From: Alitta virens | Lineage: Eukaryota > Annelida > Polychaeta > Phyllodocida > Nereididae | Assembly (NCBI GenBank): GCA_932294295.1 | Contig: OW028585.1 | Location: 21,738,912 to 21,802,911 of the forward strand | DNA length: 64,000 nt | Direction of reading: 5' to 3' | In this document: positions 29,293 to 45,600 of the stretch, piece by piece | Numbering within the stretch: the first letter of the stretch is position 1 | Layout: every line of letters starts with the position of its first letter | Notes under the pieces: generated by a model | What the model was told of the DNA's origin: nothing | Seen by the model: only the letters and a program-made list of their open reading frames with translations | The model's database searches: none | Translations under genes and position numbers: made by a program

Positions 29293-32200
29293 TTTGATCA
29301 TTGACTTTGACTATTCTGATTTGATCAAACATTCAGTATGACCATTCTGAATTAATCAAACATTGAGTCCAACCATTTTAGTTTGAATGAAAATTGAGTT
29401 TGACAATTCTGAAATGTTCGATCATTGAATTTGACAATTCTGAGATGATCGATCATTGAGTCTGACTATTCTGAGTTGATCAAACATTCTGTTTGACCAA
29501 TCTGAGTTAATCAAACATTGAGTCCAACCATTTTGGTTTGAATGAAAATTGACTTTGACAATTCTGAAATGTTCGATCATTGAGTTTGACTAGTCTGATT
29601 TGATCAAACATTCAGTATGACCATTCTGAATTAATCAAACATTGAGTCCAACCATTTTGGTTTGAATGAAAATTGAGTTTGACAATTCTGAAATGTTCGA
29701 TCATTGAGTGTGACAATTCTGAAATGTTCGATCATTGACTTTGACTATTCTGATTTGATCAAACATTCAGTATGACCATTCTGAATTAATCAAACATTGA
29801 GTCCAACCATTTTGGTTTGAATGAAAATTGAGTTTGACAATTCTGAAATGTTCGATCATTGACTTTGACTATTCTGATTTGATCAAACATTCAGTATGAC
29901 CATTCTGAATTAATCAAACATTGAGTCCAACCATTTTGGTTTGAATGAAAATTGACTTTGACAATTCTGAAATGTTCTATCATTGAGTCTGACTATTCTG
30001 AGTTGATCAAACATTCAGTATGACCATTCTGAGTTAATCAAACATTGAGTCCAACCATTTTGGTTTGAATGAAAATTGAGTTTGACAATTCTGAAATGTT
30101 CGATCATTGAGTTTGACTATTCTGATTTGATCAAACATTCAGTATGACCATTCTGAATTAATCAAACATTGAGTCCAACCATTTTAGTTTGAATGAAAAT
30201 TGAGTTTGACAATTCTGAAATGTTCGATCATTGAGTTTGACAATTCTGAGATGATCGATCATTGAGTCTGACTATTCTGATTTTATCAAACATTCAGTAT
30301 GACCATTCTGAGCTAATCAAACATTGAGTCCAACCATTTTGATTTGAATGTACACTGACTTTGACAATTCTGAAATGATCGATTATTGAGTTTGACAATT
30401 CTGAGATGATCGATCATTGAGTTTGACTATTCTGAGTTCATCAAACATTCAGTATGACCATTCTGAGTTATTCAAACATTGAGTCCAACCATTTTGGTTT
30501 GAATGAAAATTGAGTTTGACAATTCTGAAATGTTCGATCATTGAGTTTGACAATTCTGATTTGATCAAACATTCTGTATGACCATTCTGAATTAATCAAA
30601 CATTGAGTCCAACCATTTTGGTTTGAATGAAAATTGAGTTTGACAATTCTGAAATGTTCGATCATTGAGTTTGACAATTCTGAGATGATCGATCATTGAG
30701 TCTGACTATTCTGAGTTGATCAAACATTCTGTTTGACCAATCTGAGTTAATCAAACATTGAGTCCAACCATTTTGGTTTGAATGAAAATTGAGTTTGACA
30801 ATTCTGAAATGTTTGATCATTGAGTTTGACAATTCTGATTTGATCAAACATTCTGTATGACCATTCTGAATTAATCAAACATTGAGTCCAACCATTTTGG
30901 TTTGAATGAAAATTGAGTTTGACAATTCTGAAATGTTAAATCATTGAGTTTGACTATTCTGAGTTGATCAAACATTCAGTATAACCATTCTGAGTTGATC
31001 AAACATTCTGTATGACCATTCTGAGTTAATCAAACATTGAGTCCCACCATTTTGGTTTGAATGAAAATTGACTTTGACAATTCTGAAATGTTCGATCATT
31101 GAGTTTGACTATTCTGAGTTGATCAAACATTCAGTATGACCATTCTGAATTAATCAAACATTGAGTCCAACCATTTTGGTTTGAATAAAAATTGAGTTTG
31201 ACAATTCTGAAATGTTCGATCATTGAGTGTGACAATTCTGAGATGATCGATCATTGAGTCTGACTATTCTGAGTTCATCGAACATTCAGTATGACCATTC
31301 TGAGTTTATCAAACATTGAGTCCAACCATTTTGGTTTGAATAAAAATTGAGTTTGACAATTCTGAAATGTTCGATCATTGAGTGTGACAATTCTGAAATG
31401 TTCGACCATTGACTTTGACTATTCTGATTTGATCAAACATTCAGTATGACCATTCTGAATTAATCAAACATTGAGTCCAACCATTTTGGTTTGAATGAAA
31501 ATTGAGTTTGACAATTCTGAAATGTTCGATCATTGAGTTTGACAATTCTGAGATGATCGATCATTGAGTCTGACTATTCTGATTTGGTCAAACATTTAGT
31601 ATGACCATTCTGAGATAATCAAACATTGAGTCCAACCATTTTGATTTGAATGTACACTGACTTTGACAATTCTGAAATGATCGATTATTGAGTTTGACAA
31701 TTCTATGATGATCGATCATTGAGTTTGACTATTCTGAGTTCATTAAACATTCAGTATGACCATTCTGAGTTAATCAAACATTGAGTCCAACCATTTTGGT
31801 TTGAATGAAAATTGAGTTTGACAATTCTGAAATGTTTGATCATTGAGTTTGACAATTCTGATTTGATCAAACATTCTGTATGACCATTCTGAATTAATCA
31901 AACATTGAGTCCAACCATTTTGGTTTGAATGAAAATTGAGTTTGACAATTCTGAAATGTTCGATCATTGAGTTTGACTATTCTGAGATGATCGATCATTG
32001 AGTCTGACTATTCTGAGTTGATCAAACATTCTGTATGACCACTCTGAGTTAATAAAACATTGAGTCCAACCATTTTGGTTTGAATGAAAATTGAGTTTGA
32101 CAATTCTGAAATGTTTGATCATTGACTTTGACTATTCTGATTTGATCAAACATTCAGTATGACCATTCTGAATTAATCAAACATTGAGTCCAACCATTTT

Positions 32201-34934
32201 AGTTTGAATGAAAATTGAGTTTGACAATTCTGAAATGTTCGATCATTGAATTTGACAATTCTGAGATGATCGATCATTGAGTCTGACTATTCTGAGTTGA
32301 TCAAACATTCTGTTTGACCAATCTGAGTTAATCAAACATTGAGTCCAACCATTTTGGTTTGAATGAAAATTGACTTTGACAATTCTGAAATGTTCGATCA
32401 TTGAGTTTGACTAGTCTGATTTGATCAAACATTCAGTATGACCATTCTGAATTAATCAAACATTGAGTCCAACCATTTTGGTTTGAATGAAAATTGAGTT
32501 TGACAATTCTGAAATGTTCGATCATTGAGTGTGACAATTCTGAAATGTTCGATCATTGACTTTGACTATTCTGATTTGATCAAACATTCAGTATGACCAT
32601 TCTGAATTAATCAAACATTGAGTCCAACCATTTTGGTTTGAATGAAAATTGAGTTTGACAATTCTGAAATGTTCGATCATTGACTTTGACTATTCTGATT
32701 TGATCAAACATTCAGTATGACCATTATGAATTAATCAAACATTGAGTCCAACCATTTTGGTTTGAATGAAAATTGACTTTGACAATTCTGAAATGTTCTA
32801 TCATTGAGTCTGACTATTCTGAGTTGATCAAACATTCAGTATGACCATTCTGAGTTAATCAAACATTGAGTCCAACCATTTTGGTTTGAATGAAAATTGA
32901 GTTTGACAATTCTGAAATGTTCGATCATTGAGTTTGACTATTCTGATTTGATCAAACATTCAGTATGACCATTCTGAATTAATCAAACATTGAGTCCAAC
33001 CATTTTAGTTTGAATGAAAATTGAGTTTGACAATTCTGAAATGTTCGATCATTGAGTTTGACAATTCTGAGATGATCGATCATTGAGTCTGACTATTCTG
33101 ATTTTATCAAACATTCAGTATGACCATTCTGAGCTAATCAAACATTGAGTCCAACCATTTTGATTTGAATGTACACTGACTTTGACAATTCTGAAATGAT
33201 CGATTATTGAGTTTGACAATTCTGAGATGATCGATCATTGAGTTTGACTATTCTGAGTTCATCAAACATTCAGTATGACCATTCTGAGTTATTCAAACAT
33301 TGAGTCCAACCATTTTGGTTTGAATGAAAATTGAGTTTGACAATTCTGAAATGTTCGATCATTGAGTTTGACAATTCTGATTTGATCAAACATTCTGTAT
33401 GACCATTCTGAATTAATCAAACATTGAGTCCAACCATTTTGGTTTGAATGAAAATTGAGTTTGACAATTCTGAAATGTTCGATCATTGAGTTTGACAATT
33501 CTGAGATGATCGATCATTGAGTCTGACTATTCTGAGTTGATCAAACATTCTGTTTGACCAATCTGAGTTAATCAAACATTGAGTCCAACCATTTTGGTTT
33601 GAATGAAAATTGAGTTTGACAATTCTGAAATGTTTGATCATTGAGTTTGACAATTCTGATTTGATCAAACATTCTGTATGACCATTCTGAATTAATCAAA
33701 CATTGAGTCCAACCATTTTGGTTTGAATGAAAATTGAGTTTGACAATTCTGAAATGTTAAATCATTGAGTTTGACTATTCTGAGTTGATCAAACATTCAG
33801 TATAACCATTCTGAGTTGATCAAACATTCTGTATGACCATTCTGAGTTAATCAAACATTGAGTCCCACCATTTTGGTTTGAATGAAAATTGACTTTGACA
33901 ATTCTGAAATGTTCGATCATTGAGTTTGACTATTCTGAGTTGATCAAACATTCAGTATGACCATTCTGAATTAATCAAACATTGAGTCCAACCATTTTGG
34001 TTTGAATAAAAATTGAGTTTGACAATTCTGAAATGTTCGATCATTGAGTGTGACAATTCTGAGATGATCGATCATTGAGTCTGACTATTCTGAGTTCATC
34101 AAACATTCAGTATGACCATTCTGAGTTTATCAAACATTGAGTCCAACCATTTTGGTTTGAATAAAAATTGAGTTTGACAATTCTGAAATGTTCGATCATT
34201 GAGTGTGACAATTCTGAAATGTTCGACCATTGACTTTGACTATTCTGATTTGATCAAACATTCAGTATGACCATTCTGAATTAATCAAACATTGAGTCCA
34301 ACCATTTTGGTTTGAATGAAAATTGAGTTTGACAATTCTGAAATGTTCGATCATTGAGTTTGACAATTCTGAGATGATCGATCATTGAGTCTGACTATTC
34401 TGATTTGGTCAAACATTTAGTATGACCATTCTGAGATAATCAAACATTGAGTCCAACCATTTTGATTTGAATGTACACTGACTTTGACAATTCTGAAATG
34501 ATCGATTATTGAGTTTGACAATTCTATGATGATCGATCATTGAGTTTGACTATTCTGAGTTCATTAAACATTCAGTATGACCATTCTGAGTTAATCAAAC
34601 ATTGAGTCCAACCATTTTGGTTTGAATGAAAATTGAGTTTGACAATTCTGAAATGTTTGATCATTGAGTTTGACAATTCTGATTTGATCAAACATTCTGT
34701 ATGACCATTCTGAATTAATCAAACATTGAGTCCAACCATTTTGGTTTGAATGAAAATTGAGTTTGACAATTCTGAAATGTTCGATCATTGAGTTTGACTA
34801 TTCTGAGATGATCGATCATTGAGTCTGACTATTCTGAGTTGATCAAACATTCTGTATGACCACTCTGAGTTAATAAAACATTGAGTCCAACCATTTTGGT
34901 TTGAATGAAAATTGAGTTTGACAATTCTGAAATG
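29293..34934 (+). repeat. 2,821-bp tandem duplication
   Basis: Two adjacent copies, about 29,293-32,113 and 32,114-34,934, at offset 2,821 bp (91 monomers). Shared rare variants include GACTAGTCTGATTTG (29,590 and 32,411), GTTCTATCATTGAG and the ATTCTATGATGATCG monomer. They are near identical, with isolated differences such as CCATTATGAATT near 32,723. Confidence 0.9.
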
Positions 34935-37900
34935 TTCGATCATTGAGTTTGACAATTCTGAGTTGATCAAACATTCTGTTTGACCAATCTGAGTTAATCA
35001 AACATTGAGTCCCACCATTTTGGTTTGAATGAAAATTGACTTTGACAATTCTGAAATGTTCGATCATTGAGTTTGACAATTCTGAGATGATCGATCATTG
35101 AGTCTGACTATTCTGAGTTGATCAAACATTCTGTTTGACCAATCTCAGTTAATCAAACATTGAGTCCAACCATTTTGGTTTGAATGAAAATTGAGTTTGA
35201 CAATTCTGAAATGTTCGATCATTGACTTTGACTATTCTGATTTGATCAAACATTCAGTATGACCATTCTGAATTAATCAAACATTGAGTCCAACCATTTT
35301 GGTTTGAATGAAAATTGAGTTTGACAATTCTGAAATGTTTGATCTTTGAGTTTGACAATTCTGAGATGATCGATCATTGAGTCTGACTATTCTGAGTTGA
35401 TCAAACATTCTGTTTGACCAATCTGAGTTAATCAAACATTGAGTCCCACCATTTTGGTTTGAATGAAAATTGAGTTTGACAATTCTGAAATGTTCGATCA
35501 TTGAGTTTGACAATTCTGAGATGATCGATCATTGAGTCTGACTATTCTGAGTTGATCAAACATTCTGTTTGACCAATTTCAGTTAATCAAACATTGAGTC
35601 CAACCATTTTGGTTTGAATGAAAATTGAGTTTGACAATTCTGAAATGTTCGATCATTGACTTTGACCACTCTGATTTGATCAAACATTCAGTATGACCAT
35701 TCTGAATTAATCAAACATTGAGTCCAACCATTTTGGTTTGAATGAAAATTGAGTTTGACAATTCTGAAATGTTTGATCATTGAGTTTGACAATTCTGAGA
35801 TGATCGATCATTGAGTCTGACTATTCTGAGTTGATCAAACATTCTGTTTGACCAATCGGAGTTAATCAAACATTGAGTCCCACCATTTTGGTTTGAATGA
35901 AAATTGACTTTGACAATTCTGAAATGTTCGATCATTGAGTCTGACTATTCTGAGTTGATCAATCATTCTGTATGACCAATCTGAGTTTATCAAACATTTT
36001 AGACCAACCATTTTGGTTTGAATGAAAATTGAGTTTGACAATTCTGAAATGTTCGATCAGTGAGTGTGACAATTCTGAAATGTTCGATCATTGACTTTGA
36101 CTATTCTGATTTGATCAAACATTCAGTATGACCATTCTGAATTAATCAAACATTGAGTCCAACCATTTTGGTTTGAATGAAAATTGAGTTTGACAATTCT
36201 GAAATGTTCGATCATTGACTTTGACTATTCTGATTTGATCAAACATTCAGTATGACCATTCTGAATTAATCAAACATTGAGTCCCACCATTTTGGCTTCA
36301 ATGAAAATTGACTTTGACAATTCTGAAATGTTCGATCATTGAGTTTGACAATTCTGAGATGATCGATCATTGAGTCTGACTATTCTGAGTTGATCAAACA
36401 TTCTGTTTGACCAATCTGAGTTAATCAAACATTGAGTCCAACCATTTTGGTTTGAATGAAAATTGAGTTTGACAGTTCTGAAATGTTCGATCATTGAGTT
36501 TGACTATTCTGATTTGGTCAAACATTTAGTATGACCATTCTGAGATAATCAAACATTGAGTCCAACCATTTTGATTTGAATGTACACTGACTTTGACAAT
36601 TCTGAAATGATCGATTATTGAGTTTGACAATTCTATGATGATCGATCATTGAGTTTGACTATTCTGAGTTCATTAAACATTCAGTATGACCATTCTGAGT
36701 TAATCAAACATTGAGTCCAACCATTTTGGTTTGAATGAAAATTGAGTTTGACAATTCTGAAATGTTCGATCATTGAGTTTGACAATTCTGAGTTGATCAA
36801 ACATTCTGTTTGACCAATCTGAGTTAATCAAACATTGAGTCCCACCATTTTGGTTTGAATGAAAATTGACTTTGACAATTCTGAAATGTTCGATAATTCA
36901 GTCTGACTATTCTGAGTTGATCAAACATTCTGTATGACCAATCTGAGTTAATCAAACATTGAGTCCAACCATTTTGGTTTGAATGAAAATTGAGTTTGAC
37001 AATTCTGAAATGTTCGATCATTCAGTCTGACTATTCTGAGTTGATCAAACATTCTGTATGACCAATCTGAGTTAATCAAACATTGAGTCCAACCATTTTG
37101 GTTTGAATGAAAATTGAGTTTGACAATTCTGAAATGTTCGATCATTGAGTGTGACAATTCTGAAATGTTCGATCATTGACTTTGACTATTCTGATTTGAT
37201 CAGACATTCAGTATGACCATTCTGAATTAATCAAACATTGAGTCCAACCATTTTGGTTTGAATGAAAATTGAGTTTGACAATTCTGAAATGTTCGATCAT
37301 TGAGTTTGACTATTCTGAGATGATCGATCATTGAGTCTGACTATTCTGAGTTGATCAAACATTCTGTATGACCACTCTGAGTTAATAAAACATTGAGTCC
37401 AACCATTTTGGTTTGAATGAAAATTGAGTTTGACAATTCTGAAATGTTCGATCATTGAGTTTGACAATTCTGAGTTGATCAAACATTCTGTTTGACCAAT
37501 CTGAGTTAATCAAACATTGAGTCCCACCATTTTGGTTTGAATGAAAATTGACTTTGACAATTCTGAAATGTTCGATCATTGAGTTTGACAATTCTGAGAT
37601 GATCGATCATTGAGTCTGACTATTCTGAGTTGATCAAACATTCTGTTTGACCAATCTCAGTTAATCAAACATTGAGTCCAACCATTTTGGTTTGAATGAA
37701 AATTGAGTTTGACAATTCTGAAATGTTCGATCATTGACTTTGACTATTCTGATTTGATCAAACATTCAGTATGACCATTCTGAATTAATCAAACATTGAG
37801 TCCAACCATTTTGGTTTGAATGAAAATTGAGTTTGACAATTCTGAAATGTTTGATCTTTGAGTTTGACAATTCTGAGATGATCGATCATTGAGTCTGACT

Positions 37901-39800
37901 ATTCTGAGTTGATCAAACATTCTGTTTGACCAATCTGAGTTAATCAAACATTGAGTCCCACCATTTTGGTTTGAATGAAAATTGAGTTTGACAATTCTGA
38001 AATGTTCGATCATTGAGTTTGACAATTCTGAGATGATCGATCATTGAGTCTGACTATTCTGAGTTGATCAAACATTCTGTTTGACCAATTTCAGTTAATC
38101 AAACATTGAGTCCAACCATTTTGGTTTGAATGAAAATTGAGTTTGACAATTCTGAAATGTTCGATCATTGACTTTGACCACTCTGATTTGATCAAACATT
38201 CAGTATGACCATTCTGAATTAATCAAACATTGAGTCCAACCATTTTGGTTTGAATGAAAATTGAGTTTGACAATTCTGAAATGTTTGATCATTGAGTTTG
38301 ACAATTCTGAGATGATCGATCATTGAGTCTGACTATTCTGAGTTGATCAAACATTCTGTTTGACCAATCGGAGTTAATCAAACATTGAGTCCCACCATTT
38401 TGGTTTGAATGAAAATTGACTTTGACAATTCTGAAATGTTCGATCATTGAGTCTGACTATTCTGAGTTGATCAATCATTCTGTATGACCAATCTGAGTTT
38501 ATCAAACATTTTAGACCAACCATTTTGGTTTGAATGAAAATTGAGTTTGACAATTCTGAAATGTTCGATCAGTGAGTGTGACAATTCTGAAATGTTCGAT
38601 CATTGACTTTGACTATTCTGATTTGATCAAACATTCAGTATGACCATTCTGAATTAATCAAACATTGAGTCCAACCATTTTGGTTTGAATGAAAATTGAG
38701 TTTGACAATTCTGAAATGTTCGATCATTGACTTTGACTATTCTGATTTGATCAAACATTCAGTATGACCATTCTGAATTAATCAAACATTGAGTCCCACC
38801 ATTTTGGCTTCAATGAAAATTGACTTTGACAATTCTGAAATGTTCGATCATTGAGTTTGACAATTCTGAGATGATCGATCATTGAGTCTGACTATTCTGA
38901 GTTGATCAAACATTCTGTTTGACCAATCTGAGTTAATCAAACATTGAGTCCAACCATTTTGGTTTGAATGAAAATTGAGTTTGACAGTTCTGAAATGTTC
39001 GATCATTGAGTTTGACTATTCTGATTTGGTCAAACATTTAGTATGACCATTCTGAGATAATCAAACATTGAGTCCAACCATTTTGATTTGAATGTACACT
39101 GACTTTGACAATTCTGAAATGATCGATTATTGAGTTTGACAATTCTATGATGATCGATCATTGAGTTTGACTATTCTGAGTTCATTAAACATTCAGTATG
39201 ACCATTCTGAGTTAATCAAACATTGAGTCCAACCATTTTGGTTTGAATGAAAATTGAGTTTGACAATTCTGAAATGTTCGATCATTGAGTTTGACAATTC
39301 TGAGTTGATCAAACATTCTGTTTGACCAATCTGAGTTAATCAAACATTGAGTCCCACCATTTTGGTTTGAATGAAAATTGACTTTGACAATTCTGAAATG
39401 TTCGATAATTCAGTCTGACTATTCTGAGTTGATCAAACATTCTGTATGACCAATCTGAGTTAATCAAACATTGAGTCCAACCATTTTGGTTTGAATGAAA
39501 ATTGAGTTTGACAATTCTGAAATGTTCGATCATTCAGTCTGACTATTCTGAGTTGATCAAACATTCTGTATGACCAATCTGAGTTAATCAAACATTGAGT
39601 CCAACCATTTTGGTTTGAATGAAAATTGAGTTTGACAATTCTGAAATGTTCGATCATTGAGTGTGACAATTCTGAAATGTTCGATCATTGACTTTGACTA
39701 TTCTGATTTGATCAGACATTCAGTATGACCATTCTGAATTAATCAAACATTGAGTCCAACCATTTTGGTTTGAATGAAAATTGAGTTTGACAATTCTGAA
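34785..39800 (+). repeat. 2,512-bp tandem duplication
   Basis: Adjacent copies from about 34,785 and 37,297 at offset 2,512 bp, which is 81 monomers plus the 1-bp insertion allele (CATTTTAGACCAACC near 35,998 and 38,510). Shared private variants include TTTGATCTTTGAG, TTTGGCTTCAATG, GACAGTTCTGAAATG and TTCGATAATTCAG. Confidence 0.9.
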
Positions 39801-42629
39801 ATGTTCGATCATTGACTTTGACTATTCTGAGTTGATCAAACATTCAGTATGACCATTCTGAGTTAATCAAACATTGAGTCCAACCATTTTGGTTTGAATG
39901 AAAATTGAGTTTGACAATTCTGAAATGTTCGATCATTGAGTTTGACTATTCTGATTTGATCAAACATTGAGTCTGACTATTCTGAGTTGATCAAACATTC
40001 TGTTTGACCAATCTGAGTTAATCAAACATTGAGTCCCACCATTTTGGTTTGAATGAAAATTGACTTTGACAATTCTGAAATGTTCGATCATTGAGTGTGA
40101 CAATTATGAAATGTTCGATCATTGACTTTGACTATTCTGATTTGATCAAACATTCAGTATGACCATTCTGAATTAATCAAACATTGAGTCCAACCATTTT
40201 GGTTTGAATGAAAATTGAGTTTGACAATTCTGAAATGTTCGATCATTGAGTTTGACAATTCTGAGATGATCGATCATTGAGTTTGACTATTCTGAGTTAA
40301 TCAAACATTCTGTGTGACCAATCTGAGTTAATCAAACATTGAGTCCAACCATTTTGGTTTGAATGAAAATTGAGTTTGACAATTCTGAAATGTTCGATCA
40401 TTGAGTTTGACTATTCTGAGTTGATCAAACATTCAGTATGACCATTCTGAATTAATCAAACATTGAGTCCAACCATTTTGGTTTGAATGAAAATTGAGTT
40501 TGACAATTCTGAAATGTTCGATCATTGACTTTGACTATTCTGATTTGATCAAACATTCAGTATGACCATTCTGAATTAATCAAACATTGAGTCCAACCAT
40601 TTTGGTTTGAATGAAAATTGACTTTGACAATTCTGAAATGTTCTATCATTGAGTCTGACTATTCTGAGTTGATCAAACATTCAGTATGACCATTCTGAGT
40701 TAATCAAACATTGAGTCCAACCATTTTGGTTTGAATGAAAATTGAGTTTGACAATTCTGAAATGTTCGATCATTGAGTTTGACTATTCTGATTTGATCAA
40801 ACATTCAGTATGACCATTCTGAATTAATCAAACATTGAGTCCAACCATTTTAGTTTGAATGAAAATTGAGTTTGACAATTCTGAAATGTTCGATCATTGA
40901 GTTTGACAATTCTGAGATGATCGATCATTGAGTCTGACTATTCTGATTTTATCAAACATTCAGTATGACCATTCTGAGCTAATCAAACATTGAGTCCAAC
41001 CATTTTGATTTGAATGTACACTGACTTTGACAATTCTGAAATGATCGATTATTGAGTTTGACAATTCTGAGATGATCGATCATTGAGTTTGACTATTCTG
41101 AGTTCATCAAACATTCAGTATGACCATTCTGAGTTATTCAAACATTGAGTCCAACCATTTTGGTTTGAATGAAAATTGAGTTTGACAATTCTGAAATGTT
41201 CGATCATTGAGTTTGACAATTCTGATTTGATCAAACATTCTGTATGACCATTCTGAATTAATCAAACATTGAGTCCAACCATTTTGGTTTGAATGAAAAT
41301 TGAGTTTGACAATTCTGAAATGTTCGATCATTGAGTTTGACAATTCTGAGATGATCGATCATTGAGTCTGACTATTCTGAGTTGATCAAACATTCTGTTT
41401 GACCAATCTGAGTTAATCAAACATTGAGTCCAACCATTTTGGTTTGAATGAAAATTGAGTTTGACAATTCTGAAATGTTTGATCATTGAGTTTGACAATT
41501 CTGATTTGATCAAACATTCTGTATGACCATTCTGAATTAATCAAACATTGAGTCCAACCATTTTGGTTTGAATGAAAATTGAGTTTGACAATTCTGAAAT
41601 GTTAAATCATTGAGTTTGACTATTCTGAGTTGATCAAACATTCAGTATAACCATTCTGAGTTGATCAAACATTCTGTATGACCATTCTGAGTTAATCAAA
41701 CATTGAGTCCCACCATTTTGGTTTGAATGAAAATTGACTTTGACAATTCTGAAATGTTCGATCATTGAGTTTGACTATTCTGAGTTGATCAAACATTCAG
41801 TATGACCATTCTGAATTAATCAAACATTGAGTCCAACCATTTTGGTTTGAATAAAAATTGAGTTTGACAATTCTGAAATGTTCGATCATTGAGTGTGACA
41901 ATTCTGAAATGTTAGACCATTGACTTTGACTATTCTGATTTGATCAAACATTCTGTATGACCATTCTGAATTAATCAAACATTGAGTCCAACCATTTTGG
42001 TTTGAATGAAAATTGAGTTTGACAATTCTGAAATGTTCGATCATTGAGTTTGACAATTCTGATTTGATCAAACATTCTGTATGACCATTCTGAATTAATC
42101 AAACATTGAGTCCAACCATTTTGGTTTGAATGAAAATTGAGTTTGACAATTCTGAAATGTTCGATCATTGAGTTTGACTATTCTGAGATGATCGATCATT
42201 GAGTTTGACTATTCTGAGTTGATCAAACATTCAGTATGACCATTCTGAATTAATCAAACATTGAGTCCAACCATTTTGGTTTGAATAAAAATTGAGTTTG
42301 ACAATTCTGAAATGTTCGATCATTGAGTGTGACAATTCTGAAATGTTCGACCATTGACTTTGACTATTCTGATTTGATCAAACATTCAGTATGACCATTC
42401 TGAATTAATCAAACATTGAGTCCAACCATTTTGGTTTGAATGAAAATTGAGTTTGACAATTCTGAAATGTTCGATCATTGAGTTTGACAATTCTGAGATG
42501 ATCGATCATTGAGTCTGACTATTCTGAGTTCATCAAACATTCAGTATGACCATTCTGAGTTTATCAAACATTGAGTCCAACCATTTTGGTTTGAATAAAA
42601 ATTGAGTTTGACAATTCTGAAATGTTCGA

Positions 42630-45600
42630 TCATTGAGTTTGACTATTCTGAGATGATCGATCATTGAGTCTGACTATTCTGAGTTGATCAAACATTCTGT
42701 ATGACCACTCTGAGTTAATAAAACATTGAGTCCAACCATTTTGGTTTGAATGAAAATTGAGTTTGACAATTCTGAAATGTTCGATCATTGAGTTTGACAA
42801 TTCTGAGTTGATCAAACATTCTGTTTGACCAATCTGAGTTAATCAAACATTGAGTCCCACCATTTTGGTTTGAATGAAAATTGACTTTGACAATTCTGAA
42901 ATGTTCGATCATTGAGTTTGACAATTCTGAGATGATCGATCATTGAGTCTGACTATTCTGAGTTGATCAAACATTCTGTTTGACCAATCTCAGTTAATCA
43001 AACATTGAGTCCAACCATTTTGGTTTGAATGAAAATTGAGTTTGACAATTCTGAAATGTTCGATCATTGACTTTGACTATTCTGATTTGATCAAACATTC
43101 AGTATGACCATTCTGAATTAATCAAACATTGAGTCCAACCATTTTGGTTTGAATGAAAATTGAGTTTGACAATTCTGAAATGTTTGATCATTGAGTTTGA
43201 CAATTCTGAGATGATCGATCATTGAGTCTGACTATTCTGAGTTGATCAAACATTCTGTTTGACCAATCTGAGTTAATCAAACATTGAGTCCCACCATTTT
43301 GGTTTGAATGAAAATTGAGTTTGACAATTCTGAAATGTTCGATCATTGAGTTTGACAATTCTGAGATGATCGATCATTGAGTCTGACTATTCTGAGTTGA
43401 TCAAACATTCTGTTTGACCAATTTCAGTTAATCAAACATTGAGTCCAACCATTTTGGTTTGAATGAAAATTGAGTTTGACAATTCTGAAATGTTCGATCA
43501 TTGACTTTGACCACTCTGATTTGATCAAACATTCAGTATGACCATTCTGAATTAATCAAACATTGAGTCCAACCATTTTGGTTTGAATGAAAATTGAGTT
43601 TGACAATTCTGAAATGTTTGATCATTGAGTTTGACAATTCTGAGATGATCGATCATTGAGTCTGACTATTCTGAGTTGATCAAACATTCTGTTTGACCAA
43701 TCGGAGTTAATCAAACATTGAGTCCCACCATTTTGGTTTGAATGAAAATTGACTTTGACAATTCTGAAATGTTCGATCATTGAGTCTGTCTATTCTGAGT
43801 TGATCAATCATTCTGTATGACCAATCTGAGTTTATCAAACATTTTAGACCAACCATTTTGGTTTGAATGAAAATTGAGTTTGACAATTCTGAAATGTTCG
43901 ATCAGTGAGTTTGACAATTCTGAAATGTTCGATCATTGACTTTGACTATTCTGATTTGATCAAACATTCAGTATGACCATTCTGAATTAATCAAACATTG
44001 AGTCCAACCATTTTGGTTTGAATGAAAATTGAGTTTGACAATTCTGAAATGTTCGATCATTGACTTTGACTATTCTGATTTGATCAAACATTCAGTATGA
44101 CCATTCTGAATTAATCAAACATTGAGTCCCACCATTTTGGCTTCAATGAAAATTGACTTTGACAATTCTGAAATGTTCGATCATTGAGTTTGACAATTCT
44201 GAGATGATCGATCATTGAGTCTGACTATTCTGAGTTGATCAAACATTCTGTTTGACCAATCTGAGTTAATCAAACATTGAGTCCAACCATTTTGGTTTGA
44301 ATGAAAATTGAGTTTGACAGTTCTGAAATGTTCGATCATTGAGTTTGACTATTCTGATTTGGTCAAACATTTAGTATGACCATTCTGAGATAATCAAACA
44401 TTGAGTCCAACCATTTTGATTTGAATGTACACTGACTTTGACAATTCTGAAATGATCGATTATTGAGTTTGACAATTCTATGATGATCGATCATTGAGTT
44501 TGACTATTCTGAGTTCATTAAACATTCAGTATGACCATTCTGAGTTAATCAAACATTGAGTCCAACCATTTTGGTTTGAATGAAAATTGAGTTTGACAAT
44601 TCTGAAATGTTCGATCATTGAGTTTGACAATTCTGAGTTGATCAAACATTCTGTTTGACCAATCTGAGTTAATCAAACATTGAGTCCCACCATTTTGGTT
44701 TGAATGAAAATTGACTTTGACAATTCTGAAATGTTAGATCATTCAGTCTGACTATTCTGAGTTGATCAAACATTCTGTATGACCAATCTGAGTTAATCAA
44801 ACATTGAGTCCAACCATTTTGGTTTGAATGAAAATTGAGTTTGACAATTCTGAAATGTTCGATCATTCAGTCTGACTATTCTGAGTTGATCAAACATTCT
44901 GTATGACCAATCTGAGTTAATCAAACATTGAGTCCAACCATTTTGGTTTGAATGAAAATTGAGTTTGACAATTCTGAAATGTTCGATCATTGAGTGTGAC
45001 AATTCTGAAATGTTCGATCATTGACTTTGACTATTCTGATTTGATCAGACATTCAGTATGACCATTCTGAATTAATCAAACATTGAGTCCAACCATTTTG
45101 GTTTGAATGAAAATTGAGTTTGACAATTCTGAAATGTTCGATCATTGACTTTGACTATTCTGAGTTGATCAAACATTCAGTATGACCATTCTGAGTTAAT
45201 CAAACATTGAGTCCAACCATTTTGGTTTGAATGAAAATTGAGTTTGACAATTCTGAAATGTTCGATCATTGAGTTTGACTATTCTGATTTGATCAAACAT
45301 TGAGTCTGACTATTCTGAGTTGATCAAACATTCTGTTTGACCAATCTGAGTTAATCAAACATTGAGTCCCACCATTTTGGTTTGAATGAAAATTGACTTT
45401 GACAATTCTGAAATGTTCGATCATTGAGTGTGACAATTATGAAATGTTCGATCATTGACTTTGACTATTCTGATTTGATCAAACATTCAGTATGACCATT
45501 CTGAATTAATCAAACATTGAGTCCAACCATTTTGGTTTGAATGAAAATTGAGTTTGACAATTCTGAAATGTTCGATCATTGAGTTTGACAATTCTGAGAT